DNA of 64,000 nt from Streptomyces clavuligerus (lineage in GTDB: Bacteria > Actinomycetota > Actinomycetes > Streptomycetales > Streptomycetaceae), in the NCBI RefSeq assembly GCF_005519465.1, contig NZ_CP027858.1:3844001-3908000 (forward strand), given 5' to 3'. The notes under the pieces are model-generated. The model searched no databases, was not told where the DNA came from, and worked only from the letters and a program-made list of their open reading frames with translations. The position numbers were made by a program, and so were the translations under genes. This document shows positions 25,702 through 34,464 of the stretch, piece after piece (positions within the stretch are counted from its first letter, which is position 1; each line of letters begins with the position of its first letter).

Positions 25702-26361
25702 GGGCCATTCCCGGAGCCGGCGATCCGGCACAGGGCGCGACCGCACGTGTCCATATGTGTGAGTGCATCGACGAGCTGGGGTGCGACGGGCCGGTGGGGC
25801 TGAGGCTGTCGCTGTGGGGTGGGCAGCACGGACACGTTAGCCGGGCAACCGGGTGACAAAGCATTAAAAACCACTCATGCCACACAGTCGTCGCGGCAGA
25901 GAGTCGAAAGTGTTCCGTAATCGATGCGGAACAGAAACCCCCTTGAGCGTCCGGGTGCGCTCGCCCCTCCGGTCTCCCTCCCCGCCGCCGGGAAGCCGCC
26001 CACCCCCTGAGGGCGCCGCCCGGGTGGAGGAAACCCTCGTCGCCGACGTCCGCGGCGGGGCCGGGCCGATGCCCCGGCGCTCCCCCTGCTCACCTCCGGC
26101 GCGGTGGCCGGCAGGGGGCGGAGGGCCTTCCCGGCGGGGAGCGCCGAGCCGATCCGGCGCGGTCTCTCCACGGAGGACGGGGCCGGGCCGCGGGGGCTGT
26201 TCGGGGACCGGGCGCCGTGGTCCTGGCCCGGGGACCGGCCGCAGTGTCCCGGGTCCGGGGACCGGCCGACGCGTCCCAAGCGCGAGTACGGACCGCCGCG
26301 TTCGGGGGCCGTCGTGCGTCCGGAAGCCGCGGCGTGCCGTGCCCCGGCCGCCGGAGCACGT
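25702..26361. other. 660-nt region without a sure gene; possible coupled short frame
   Basis: The stretch between the glycosyltransferase and the ABC gene holds the likely glycosyltransferase promoter in an AT-richer patch near 25840-25930. Left of the ABC stop a minus-strand frame (26090-26365, 91 aa, MNVLRRPGHGTPRLPDARRP start) overlaps the stop as ATGA. It is only Pro/Arg/Ala-rich, with repeated PRTRDTAAGPRAR-like units, and may be a chance frame. Near-identical CCGGGGACCGGCCG units occur at 26228-26241 and 26255-26268. Confidence 0.4.
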
Positions 26362-28662
26362 TCATCCGGTCTCCTCCCCCGCATACGCGTACTGGTTCGA
26401 CTGGACGAGGTACATCCGGCGGAACGCCCCGCCCCGGGGCCGCATCAGCTCCTCGAACGAGCCGTGCTCGATCACCCGGCCCTCCTCCATCACATAGATC
26501 TCGTCGGCGTGCCGGACGCTGTGCAGCCGGTGGGTGATCAGGACGACGGTCTGCCCCTCGGCCGCGAGCGACCTGATCTGGTCGAAGACCCGCTGCTCCG
26601 CCTCGGCGTCCAGGGCGCTGGTGGGCTCGTCCACCACCAGGATCCGCGCGTCCCGGTGGCGGGCGCGGGCGATGCCGAGCCGCTGCCACTGCCCGCCGGA
26701 GATCTGGTGCCCGCCCTTGTACCCGCGGGCGAGCAGGGTGTCCCAGCCGCGCGGGAGCGAGCCGATCGTCCGGTCCGCCCCCGCGTACTCGGCCGCCGCG
26801 TCGAGGCAGTCGTCGTCGTACGGGGCCTCCGGGCGTCCGATCGCCACATTGATCCGGGCGGTGAACGGCCAGCGGTAGAAGTCCTGTGCCACGACGGCGA
26901 TCCGGTCGAACAGCTCCGCGCGGTCCGCCCGGGCCGCGTCCACCCCGTCCCACATGATCCGGCCCGAGTCGGGTGCGTACAGACCGCAGAGCAGCTTGGC
27001 GAGTGTGGACTTGCCGCTGCCGTTGTTGCCGACGAGGGCGACGATACGGCCGGTGGGGATGGTGACGTCGACCTCGTCGAGCGCGGGCTTGCCGTCCTCG
27101 CCCGGGTAGGTGAAGGAGACCTTCTCGAAGCGGATGGCCCCGACTTCGCGGGGCAGCGCCTGGCCCGTCGGCGGGATCAGCCGCCGGTCCGCCTCCTGGC
27201 AGAGCCGTTCCAGGTCGGCGACGAACAGGCTCTCCTCGTAGAGGTAGTTGAGCTGGACGACCAGCGCCTCCAGATTGGTGGAGCCGGTCCGGATGGCGAT
27301 CACGGCCGTGCCCGCCACGGCGAGGTCCATCGCGCCCGTCCACAGCAGCAGCCCGAGCGTCCCGTACGCGGCGGCCGTGGCGAGCCCCGTCCAACCGGAA
27401 GCGATCAGTCCGGTGCGGGCGGCGAGCCGGGCCAGCCGGGTCTGCTCCTTCTCGCCGGTCTCCGCCATGGTCCGGAAGTGCCGCAGCAGGAACGGGCCGA
27501 TGTTGTGCACCCGCACCTCGGGCGCCGCCTGCGCGTCGGTGAGCAGCCGCCCGAGCAACTGGCTGGCCCGGGCGTGCTGGACCCAGATATGGAACGAGAC
27601 ATACCGGCGGCGGGCGATCGTCAGCGAACTCCAGGCGCTGGGCAGGGTCATCAGCACCAGCAGCGGCAGCAGCGCCGGATGCAGAACGGTCAGCACTCCG
27701 GCCGCCGCGATCAGCGAGATCCCCGCCGTGACCACCGAGGTGCAGTACTTGATCATGCGACGGGCGGACTCCGCGCCCCACTGGGCCGAGTCGAGCAGCT
27801 TGTGGAACTCCTCGTCCTCCACCGCCGTCAGCTCGACCCGGGCCACCCGGCCCAGGTACTCCTCGGTCGCCACCCGGAAGACCTTGGGCTCCAGCCTGCC
27901 TGTGCCGGCGGTGGAAGCGGACCGGAGCAGCGCCCCGACCAGGGCGGTGAGCGCGACCGCGAGGAGGGCGGGCAGGGCCGCGGTGAGCCGCTCGCTGGTG
28001 GCGCCGGGCGCCAGTACCTGGACGAGGACCTGATTGACCGCCACCAGACCGACCGCCTGGGCGACACCGCCGCCGAACTCGGCGCTCGCGACCTGGCGCA
28101 GGGCGCGCGGGTCGGCGCGATGGGCCAGCCGGACGGTGGAGGCGATCAGCCGGGGCATCCGAGCGATCATGGTGCGCAGGCCGAGTTCGAGGAACGAGCC
28201 GGTGTGCTGGTCCCAGCCCGCGTCGTAGCGGAGCGGCCCGCCGAACAGCAACTGCTCCGACTCCGAGACCTCGGCGGCGCCCTCGGGGGACCGAGCGGCG
28301 CCCTGGGGGTCCCCGGTGTCCCTCGTGGCTCCGGCGTCCCCGCCGTCCGTGCCCGGCCTCCCGTCCTGCCCGTCCGTGCCCGGCCCTGTCTCCCGTTCAC
28401 CCGTATCCGGCTCCGCGTTCCGGCCGTCCGCACCCGGCTCCGCGGCCCGGCCGCCCGTATCCGCGGGACGGCCGTCCTGCTCCGCCGCCGTGGGACGGCC
28501 GCCGTTCGCCGCGGCGGCTCGCGGCTCCCCGGGGCCCGTGCCGTCGGACCGGCCGTCTGCGTCTGTGCCCGGGGCCGCCGCCGCGGCGCCGTTACCCCCG
28601 GGCACGGGCTCCGCCGGGGCCGGTTTCTCCGGGTTGTCCGTCTGTTCCGTCCGCTGTGTCAT
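26362..28662 (-). CDS. ABC exporter (fused TM and ATPase) with long N-terminal extension
   Basis: This 766-aa half-transporter has a six-helix exporter membrane domain in its middle and a C-terminal ATPase with Walker A GNNGSGKST, signature ISGGQWQRLG, Walker B ILVVDEPTSALD and the H-loop THR. The first about 125 residues are low-complexity, rich in Gly, Asp, Pro, Thr and Ala with GTDG/GRPG repeats, and have no counterpart in typical type IV exporters. ATG 28662 is the start used. The partner half-transporter is not adjacent, so it may act as a homodimer. Substrate is unknown. It is a possible, but distant, exporter for the lanthipeptide. Confidence 0.9.
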   Translation of the reverse strand: MTQRTEQTDNPEKPAPAEPVPGGNGAAAAAPGTDADGRSDGTGPGEPRAAAANGGRPTAAEQDGRPADTGGRAAEPGADGRNAEPDTGERETGPGTDGQDGRPGTDGGDAGATRDTGDPQGAARSPEGAAEVSESEQLLFGGPLRYDAGWDQHTGSFLELGLRTMIARMPRLIASTVRLAHRADPRALRQVASAEFGGGVAQAVGLVAVNQVLVQVLAPGATSERLTAALPALLAVALTALVGALLRSASTAGTGRLEPKVFRVATEEYLGRVARVELTAVEDEEFHKLLDSAQWGAESARRMIKYCTSVVTAGISLIAAAGVLTVLHPALLPLLVLMTLPSAWSSLTIARRRYVSFHIWVQHARASQLLGRLLTDAQAAPEVRVHNIGPFLLRHFRTMAETGEKEQTRLARLAARTGLIASGWTGLATAAAYGTLGLLLWTGAMDLAVAGTAVIAIRTGSTNLEALVVQLNYLYEESLFVADLERLCQEADRRLIPPTGQALPREVGAIRFEKVSFTYPGEDGKPALDEVDVTIPTGRIVALVGNNGSGKSTLAKLLCGLYAPDSGRIMWDGVDAARADRAELFDRIAVVAQDFYRWPFTARINVAIGRPEAPYDDDCLDAAAEYAGADRTIGSLPRGWDTLLARGYKGGHQISGGQWQRLGIARARHRDARILVVDEPTSALDAEAEQRVFDQIRSLAAEGQTVVLITHRLHSVRHADEIYVMEEGRVIEHGSFEELMRPRGGAFRRMYLVQSNQYAYAGEETG

Positions 28663-28959
28663 ACAACCCCGTCTCGGTGTCCCTGGCGCTTGGCTCAAGG
28701 CCAACGCGGCCGATCACCGTCGCGTCACGGTCAATGCCTCAATGGAGGGGAAGGCCCGGGTGGCCGGTGGCACTCGGGGCACTCGGGCCCGGAGGTCACG
28801 CTCCCCCGCTGCGCGGGTCGTACCTCCGTTCCCCGGTCGCCGCCGGTATCGCGGCGACGCCCGGGTCCCACGACCCGTTCGACCGCCTTCCGCCTCTGCC
28901 GCTCCCGGCCGCCGCCGCCCACGGCGTCGTCACCGGCGCGGCCGATGCCGCCACCGCCG

Positions 28960-30675
28960 TCACTTCGCGTCCGCGTAGCACTCCACCACCGCCGTCGTCA
29001 TGGGAAACCGCACCGGAGTCCTGCCGAAGGCCACCTCGCCGGCGGTCTCGCCCGCCTGCCGTACGGCCTCCACCACCGCGTCGGCCTCGTCGGCCGGGCA
29101 GTGCACGATCACCTCGTCGTGCTGGAAGAAGACCAGCTCCGCCCGCATCCCCACGAGGGCCTGCCGCACCGCCGCGAGCAGCAGCAGCGCCCAGTCGGCG
29201 GCGCTGCCCTGCACGACGAAGTTCCGGGTGAAACGGCCCCGGGCGCGCGCGTCGGACGAGGCGTAGCCGGGGGTGAAGCCGGTGGCGGGGCCAGCCCCGG
29301 CGGCGGGGTCGCCCGCCGGGTCCGGGGCCTCCTGGGGGATGCCCGCCTCGTCGTCCCCGTCCCGCCCGACGGCGCGCGGACTGGTCCGCCCCAGCCAGGT
29401 GCGGACGAGCCGGCCCTCCTCGCCCGCGCGGGCCGCCTCGTCCACATACGCCACGGCGGCCGGGAACCGGCGCCGCAGCGCCGCCAGGTTCTTCAGCCCG
29501 TCGCCGGAGGTCTGGCCGTAGACCGCGCCGAGCAGCGCCAGCTTGGCCTGCTCGCGGTCGCCGGAGAAGGCGCGGTCGGACAGCCGGGTGTAGAGGTCGT
29601 CCTCGTGGGCCGCCACCTCCATCAGCCCGGGGTCGCGGGAGACGGCCGCGAGCACCCGGGGCTCCATCTGGTCGACGTCCGCGACCACCAGCCGCCAGCC
29701 CGCGTCCGCCACCACCGCGCGCCGGATCACCTTCGGGATCTGGAGGGCGCCGCCGCCCAGGGTGGTCCAGCGGCCCGAGACCGCGCCGCCGGGCTGATAG
29801 GCGGGGCGGAACCGGCCGTCCCTGACCCAGTCCTGGAGCCAGCCCCAGCCGTGCGCGACCCAGATGCGGTAAAGCTTCTTGTACTCCAGCAGCGGGGGCA
29901 CCGCCGGGTGGTCGATCCCCTCCAGCTCCCAGCGGCGGGTGGACCGCAGCCGCACACCCGCCCGCGCGAACGCCTTGAGCACATCGGCGGACAGCTCGGG
30001 CCGCACCCGCCGCCCGAAGGCCGCCGACACCTCGTCCGCCAGCTCCGCGAGCCGCCGCGGCTCGCCCCCGCCCGCGTACCGCTCGCCCAGCAGCCCGTCC
30101 AGGACCTGCCGGTGGACGTCCGCGCGCCAGGGCAGCCCGGCGCGGTGCATCTCGGCGGCCACCAGCATGCCCGCCGACTCGGCCGCCGTCAGCAGCCGCA
30201 TCCTTCCGGGGTGCGCGGTGGCGTCGTGGCGGCGCTGCTGCTCCGCGTACACCTCCAGCAGGGACTCCAGGGAGAGCGGCGCGGGCTGCGGCTCGAAGAG
30301 GGAGGACTGCGCCCCGGGCTCGGCCGTGCGCGGTGGCGGATCGGGCGGCACGGGGCCGCCGCGCAGCCGGGCCAGGGCCGCGGCGGCCGAACGGGGTTCC
30401 CCGAGCCGCCCCTCGTGGCCCAGCAGCAACTGCTCGGCGGCCTCGATGTCGTAGCACCGCTCGACGCGGACACCGGCTTCCAGCAGCCGGGGGAAGACCT
30501 CCGGCGTGGACCGCCAGATCCAGCGTGCCGCGGCGGGTCGCTCGCGGACCGCCGTGACCAGGTCGGGTGCCTCCACCACGGGGCCGGAGGGCAGCCCGCG
30601 GGGGCCGAGGGGGACGAGCCGTGCCCCGCCGCCCTCCGCCGCCGCCAGGGCCCACCGAGCCCCTGTTTCGCTCAT
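28960..30675 (-). CDS. Family A DNA polymerase-like protein (exonuclease-polymerase type)
   Basis: This 571-aa protein is annotated in actinobacteria as a bifunctional 3'-5' exonuclease/DNA polymerase. The polymerase motifs are visible: motif A VVADVDQMEPRVLA, motif B with REQAKLALLGAVYGQTSGD, and motif C FFQHDEVIVHC. The N-terminal about 170 residues correspond to a reduced exonuclease-like domain in which the acidic DEDD residues are not clear. It is shorter than PolA (no 5'-nuclease domain). ATG 30675 is the start. It lies alone between an ABC gene and an acetyltransferase, about 300 nt upstream of the ABC start. A repair role is assumed from the family. Confidence 0.88.
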   Translation of the reverse strand: MSETGARWALAAAEGGGARLVPLGPRGLPSGPVVEAPDLVTAVRERPAAARWIWRSTPEVFPRLLEAGVRVERCYDIEAAEQLLLGHEGRLGEPRSAAAALARLRGGPVPPDPPPRTAEPGAQSSLFEPQPAPLSLESLLEVYAEQQRRHDATAHPGRMRLLTAAESAGMLVAAEMHRAGLPWRADVHRQVLDGLLGERYAGGGEPRRLAELADEVSAAFGRRVRPELSADVLKAFARAGVRLRSTRRWELEGIDHPAVPPLLEYKKLYRIWVAHGWGWLQDWVRDGRFRPAYQPGGAVSGRWTTLGGGALQIPKVIRRAVVADAGWRLVVADVDQMEPRVLAAVSRDPGLMEVAAHEDDLYTRLSDRAFSGDREQAKLALLGAVYGQTSGDGLKNLAALRRRFPAAVAYVDEAARAGEEGRLVRTWLGRTSPRAVGRDGDDEAGIPQEAPDPAGDPAAGAGPATGFTPGYASSDARARGRFTRNFVVQGSAADWALLLLAAVRQALVGMRAELVFFQHDEVIVHCPADEADAVVEAVRQAGETAGEVAFGRTPVRFPMTTAVVECYADAK

Positions 30676-30815
30676 GGGTTCGATTCTGGCAGCAGGGTCT
30701 GACAATGCCCCGGGACGGCGCGGCTCCCTCACCCGAACGGGCCGTTCCGGCGTCCTCGCCGCGCCGCGGGGCGGCGAGCCGCCAGGGCCCAGGGCCGGAC
30801 CCGGGCCCAGGGGCT

Positions 30816-30840
30816 TCAGGGCTCAGGGCTCAGGGCTCAG
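30816..30840. repeat. Heptamer tandem repeat (AGGGCTC)n
   Basis: Three to four copies of a 7-nt unit run from about 30816 and end within the last codons of the acetyltransferase gene, whose stop codon (30839-30837) is made by the repeat. It is slippage-prone and could vary between strains. Confidence 0.7.
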
Positions 30841-31394
30841 CCGAGGGTGCGGACCACCCGGGCCGGGTTGCCCACGGCCAGCACTCCGGCGGGCAGATCC
30901 CTGGTCACCACCGTCCCCGCGCCGACGACGGTGTTCTCCCCGATCGTCACTCCGGGGCAGACGATCACCCCGCCGCCCAGCCAGACGTTGTCCCCGATGG
31001 TGATCGGCAGGCCCTTCTCCCAGCCCGCCCGGCGGCGCTCGGTGTCCAGTTCATGGGTCGCGGTGAGGAGCTGGACGTTCGGCCCGATCTGGACGTCGGA
31101 GCCGATGGTGATCGGGGCGACGTCCAGGAAGACCCCGTTGACGTTCACGAAGGTGCGGTCCCCGATGGAGACATAGGTGCCGAAGTCGCAGTGGAAGGGC
31201 GGCCGGATTCTGACGTCCTTCCCCACCGAGCCCAGCAGCTCGGCCAGGATCGCGGGGCGGTCGCCGAGGGCGGCCCCGCCGTTCGCGTTGTACGCCGCGC
31301 AGAGCGCGATGCGGCGCTCGATGTCGGCGGTCAGGTCGGGGTCGTCGGAGATGTACCAGTCCCCCGCCAGCATGCGGTTCTTCTGCTCGCCCAC
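30837..31394 (-). CDS. Maltose/galactoside O-acetyltransferase family protein
   Basis: This 185-aa protein is a left-handed beta-helix acyltransferase of the LacA/Maa type. It has the N-terminal Mac helix region (MLAGDWYISDDPDL), hexapeptide repeats (ITIGSDVQIGPNV, ITIGDNVWLGGGV, then VTIGENTVVGAGTVV) and the catalytic His in LLTATHELD. It transfers acetyl from acetyl-CoA to a sugar hydroxyl in the cytoplasm. The start is GTG or ATG at 31394. It is followed by non-coding DNA with tandem heptamers. No sugar operon is next to it, so the physiological acceptor is unknown. Confidence 0.92.
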   Translation of the reverse strand: MGEQKNRMLAGDWYISDDPDLTADIERRIALCAAYNANGGAALGDRPAILAELLGSVGKDVRIRPPFHCDFGTYVSIGDRTFVNVNGVFLDVAPITIGSDVQIGPNVQLLTATHELDTERRRAGWEKGLPITIGDNVWLGGGVIVCPGVTIGENTVVGAGTVVTRDLPAGVLAVGNPARVVRTLG

Positions 31395-31453
31395 GGTGGG
31401 CCTCGTCTCTCTCGGGTGCGGGCGGGGTCATCCGTACCCGGATGTCCGCGGCG

Positions 31454-32398
31454 TCACCCCAGCGCCCGGGCGAGCAGCGCGGCCGTCTTCGCGATCAGCG
31501 GCGGGTCCGACGGCGCCGTGGGCTCCCGCTTGGTGGTGAGGACGGCCAGCGCGACGGGGGTGCCGTCGGGCTTCCAGGCGATGCCCGCGTCGTTGTTGGT
31601 GCCGTGCTCGCCCGCGCCCGTCTTGTCGCCGAGCCGCCAGTCCCCGGGCAGCCCGGCGCGGAACCGGTCCCCACTGGTGGTGTTGGCGAGCAGCCACTCC
31701 GTCAGCCGCCGCCGGTCCGGCCGGTCGAGCACGGGGCCGAGAACCAGCCGGGTGTAGGTGCGTCCGATGGCGCGCGGACTGGTGGTGTCCTCGGCGCGCC
31801 ACGGCTCGGCGGAGTTCAGCGCCGGTTCCCAGCGGTCGAGACGTGTCACCCGGTCGCCGACGGAACGGCAGAAACGGGTCACGGCGGACGGTCCGCCCAG
31901 CTCGCGCAGGAGGAGGTTGGCGGCCGAGTTGTCGCTGCGGCAGACGGCGGCGCCGCACAGCTCGGACACGGTCATCCCGGTGCTCAGCCGGCCCGGTGTG
32001 ACGGGGGAGTGCTCCACCAGGTCGGCCTGGGTGTAGCGGATGCGCCGGGCCAGGAACGCGCCGTCCCGGTCGAGATCCCTCAGTACGGCGGCCACCGCGA
32101 TCGTCTTGAAGAGGGAGCACATGGGGAAGCGCTCGTCCGCGCGGTGGAGGACGCTCCGTCCGGTGGCCAGATTCAGACCGTAGACCCCGAGGCGGGCGGA
32201 GTGCTCCAGCTCCAGCGCGCGGAGCCGGGCGTGGACGAGGGCGGCGGGGGGTCCGGCGAGGTCGGCGGGGGCCGGAGGGCGCGCGGCGCGCGCGGGCGCG
32301 GTTCCGGTGAGGGCGAACGCGGCGGTCAGCGCGGTCCCCGCGCCGACGGTGAGCAGGGAACGCCGGTTGGGGTGCGAGGGCAGGGGCGAGTGGGTCAT
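31454..32398 (-). CDS. bla: Class A beta-lactamase, Tat-type signal
   Basis: This 314-aa protein has a twin-arginine-like signal (NRRSLLTVGAG) and the full class A set: Ser95-x-x-Lys98 (SLFK), Ser155-Asp-Asn (SDN), Glu191...Asn195 (EPALN, the omega-loop Glu for deacylation) and Lys259-Thr-Gly. It should hydrolyse penicillins after secretion. Class A enzymes are common and often silent in Streptomyces chromosomes. ATG 32398 is the start. It diverges from the DUF2786 gene across a 317-nt region. No LysR regulator is next to it, so expression control is not evident. Confidence 0.95.
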   Translation of the reverse strand: MTHSPLPSHPNRRSLLTVGAGTALTAAFALTGTAPARAARPPAPADLAGPPAALVHARLRALELEHSARLGVYGLNLATGRSVLHRADERFPMCSLFKTIAVAAVLRDLDRDGAFLARRIRYTQADLVEHSPVTPGRLSTGMTVSELCGAAVCRSDNSAANLLLRELGGPSAVTRFCRSVGDRVTRLDRWEPALNSAEPWRAEDTTSPRAIGRTYTRLVLGPVLDRPDRRRLTEWLLANTTSGDRFRAGLPGDWRLGDKTGAGEHGTNNDAGIAWKPDGTPVALAVLTTKREPTAPSDPPLIAKTAALLARALG

Positions 32399-32715
32399 CT
32401 GACATCCCGGGGGCTGTAGTGATCACTCGGCACCATATGGCTCTTTGGGTGCTTTCTGGTGCTTATGCTCCACCTTCTGGTGGACGCTCCGGCGTTGACG
32501 GGAACCGGCGGCGGGGCGCGTGGCGTCCTCGCGGGCGTGCCGGTGGGGCCCGGGGGACGCCACGGGGGCGCGGTGGCGTTTCCCTGTCCACAGGCTGTGG
32601 ACGGAGCGTTCCGGACGGGCGGCGGGTGCGCGCGGCCGAGCGGTGGGGTGGCCGGGCGGCCGGGGCGGCTGTCAGTGGGGCCTGCGATGATCGGGGGAGT
32701 GAGGAGGTGCCCCTG
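32399..32715. promoter_or_regulatory. Divergent region between bla and the DUF2786 gene
   Basis: This 317-nt gap contains GTGATCAC (32418-32425), repeated TGGTGCTT units, an inverted CCACC-TTCT-GGTGG pair near 32470, and two inverted DnaA-box-like nonamers (CTGTCCACA at 32584-32592 and its near-complement at 32596-32604). GAGGAGG at 32701-32707 is the ribosome site for ATG 32716. No further gene is seen. Confidence 0.5.
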
Positions 32716-33897
32716 ATGACGACCGTGGACGACGCGCTCGCCGCCGCGCTGTACACCGACGACGACGCCGCGCTCGACCGGGGCGCCTCGCTGCTCGCCG
32801 CCGCCCCCGACGCGGACACGGAGCTGGCCCGCCGGGGCGAGGAGCTGATCCGCCGCGCCTGGGAGCGGGGCTGGCAGCCCGCCGACCTGGCCCGCCTGGC
32901 GCGACGGGACCTCGCCCCGCACCACATACCGCTGCTCACGGAGCTGGTCCTCGCCGAGTGCGGGAGATACGGCACGCTGCCGCCGCGCTGGGCCGTGCAG
33001 CTCGACGCCCTCGACGTCCTCGGGGGGCGGGGCGGCCCCGGCGGCGCGGGCGCGCGGGGCGGGAGGACGGACCGGTTCTCGTACGCCACCGCCGTGCTGG
33101 AGCTGTACCGGGTGCTCGTCCGACTGCCGGCGCTGGAAGCGGTGGGACCGGTTCCCGGGACGCCGTTCGTCGCGGCGGCGGGGCTGGAGCCCCGGATGCT
33201 CGCGCGCGTCCGGGCCCTGCTCGCGAAGGCCGAGGCGACGACCTTCCCCGAGGAGGCTGAGGCGCTCACCGCGAAGGCCCAGGAACTGATGGCCCGGTAC
33301 GCCCTCGACGAGGCCGCCCTCCCGGAGCACCGGGCCGAGACCCCGGCGGCCCGCCGGATCGGGGTCGACGCGCCCTACGAGACCGCGAAGGCGATCCTGC
33401 TCGACGCGACGGCCTCCGCGAACCGCTGCCGTGCGGTGTGGAACAGCGAGCTGGGGTGCTCCACGGTCGTCGGTTTCGAGAGCGACCTGGAGGCGGTCGA
33501 GCTGCTGTACACCTCGCTGCTCGTCCAGGGCACGACGGCCATGACCCGCGCGGAGGCCGCGCAGCGGGCGGGCGGCCGTAAGCGGACCAAGACGTTCCGT
33601 CAGTCTTTTCTGCTCTCCTACGCCACCCGCCTCGGCGAACGCCTCGCCCGCGCCACCGCCGCCGTGCCCGCGCCGCCGGATCTGCTGCCCGTTCTCGCGA
33701 CCCGTGAGGTCGCCGTCTCCGCCCATGTCGACGAGTTGTTCCCCCACACCAGCGCCACCCGGGTGCGCGGCGCCACCGATGCCTCCGGGTGGTCCGAAGG
33801 GCGCGCGGCGGCGGACGCGGCGCGGGTGCATGATGGGGGCGGTTCTTCGCGGCGGGGGTTGCGGGGCGGGGGCACATTCAGCCCCTCCGGTGATTGA
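32716..33897 (+). CDS. DUF2786 domain protein
   Basis: This 393-aa protein contains the DUF2786 module RVRALLAKAEATTFPEEAEA with ALTAKAQELMARYALDEA downstream, as in many actinobacterial proteins of unknown function. The N-terminal half is helical and acidic. The start ATG 32716 is fixed by GAGGAGG 9 nt upstream. The stop TGA lies inside a dispersed 29-nt repeat (33879-33907), so the last residues (SPSGD) are encoded by repeat DNA. This may be a repeat-driven end, which in other strains could differ. Confidence 0.85.
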   Translation: MTTVDDALAAALYTDDDAALDRGASLLAAAPDADTELARRGEELIRRAWERGWQPADLARLARRDLAPHHIPLLTELVLAECGRYGTLPPRWAVQLDALDVLGGRGGPGGAGARGGRTDRFSYATAVLELYRVLVRLPALEAVGPVPGTPFVAAAGLEPRMLARVRALLAKAEATTFPEEAEALTAKAQELMARYALDEAALPEHRAETPAARRIGVDAPYETAKAILLDATASANRCRAVWNSELGCSTVVGFESDLEAVELLYTSLLVQGTTAMTRAEAAQRAGGRKRTKTFRQSFLLSYATRLGERLARATAAVPAPPDLLPVLATREVAVSAHVDELFPHTSATRVRGATDASGWSEGRAAADAARVHDGGGSSRRGLRGGGTFSPSGD

Positions 33898-34464
33898 GGA
33901 GCGGGGGTTCGGGGGCTGGCTCCCGACGACGGGGCCGCGCCTGGGGGGTGGGCCAGGGGTCCGTCGGCTTGCGCGTGAGGTTTTCCGTGGGGTGCGGGGT
34001 CCGTCCTCAATCGCCGGACGGGCTTGGTGTGCTCGGGTCGGTCGTCGGGTGCGGGGTGTGGGGGCCTCCGGGCTCGACTCCTCAGGGCCGGCAGACCCAA
34101 GGGACGACGTCCAGGCGCGGGCGGTTCTCCGCCGGTCCCTTCCGGGGACGACCCTGCACCCCCCACCACGGGCAGACGGCCCACTCGGTGCGGGAAGTGG
34201 GCACAGTGCCGTCCGGTGGGAGGCGGACGGCCTCGGGTCCCGCCCAGGGGACGACCCCCTGCACTCCCCACCACGGGGCCGGGCCGTCTCGGCGCGGGAA
34301 GCGGGCACACTCCCGTCCGGTGGGAGGGAGAAAATACCCCCGCGAAACACCCCCTGGGGGTGCCCCCCCTCTGAGGGAGTTTGAGGCGCGGGGGCTCGGG
34401 GTCGGTGGGCCCGGCTTGGTTAAAAATGCGCAAAACCGTGCAATCCCGGCGCTACCCTCAGCCC
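33879..34464. repeat. Repeat-rich non-coding region (inverted and tandem repeats)
   Basis: This stretch holds an element with core CTCCGGTGATTGAGGAG at 33879-33907, an inverted near-copy (core GTCCGGCGATTGAGGAC) at 34001-34026, and a degenerate third copy near 34377-34401. Two imperfect tandem units of about 80 nt begin at 34144 and 34247 (period about 103), both reading GGGGACGACC...CTGCAC and ending in CCGTCCGGTGGGAGG. A CACCCC/GGGGTG hairpin lies at 34349-34363. Similar small hairpin repeats are dispersed in Streptomyces genomes. No coding frame is supported. Confidence 0.65.

Noticed and set aside
26104..30702. A 1532-codon plus-strand open frame
   Set aside because: It is antisense to the ABC exporter and polymerase genes, has Pro/Arg/Gly-biased composition and no domain. 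High GC leaves long stop-free antisense frames.
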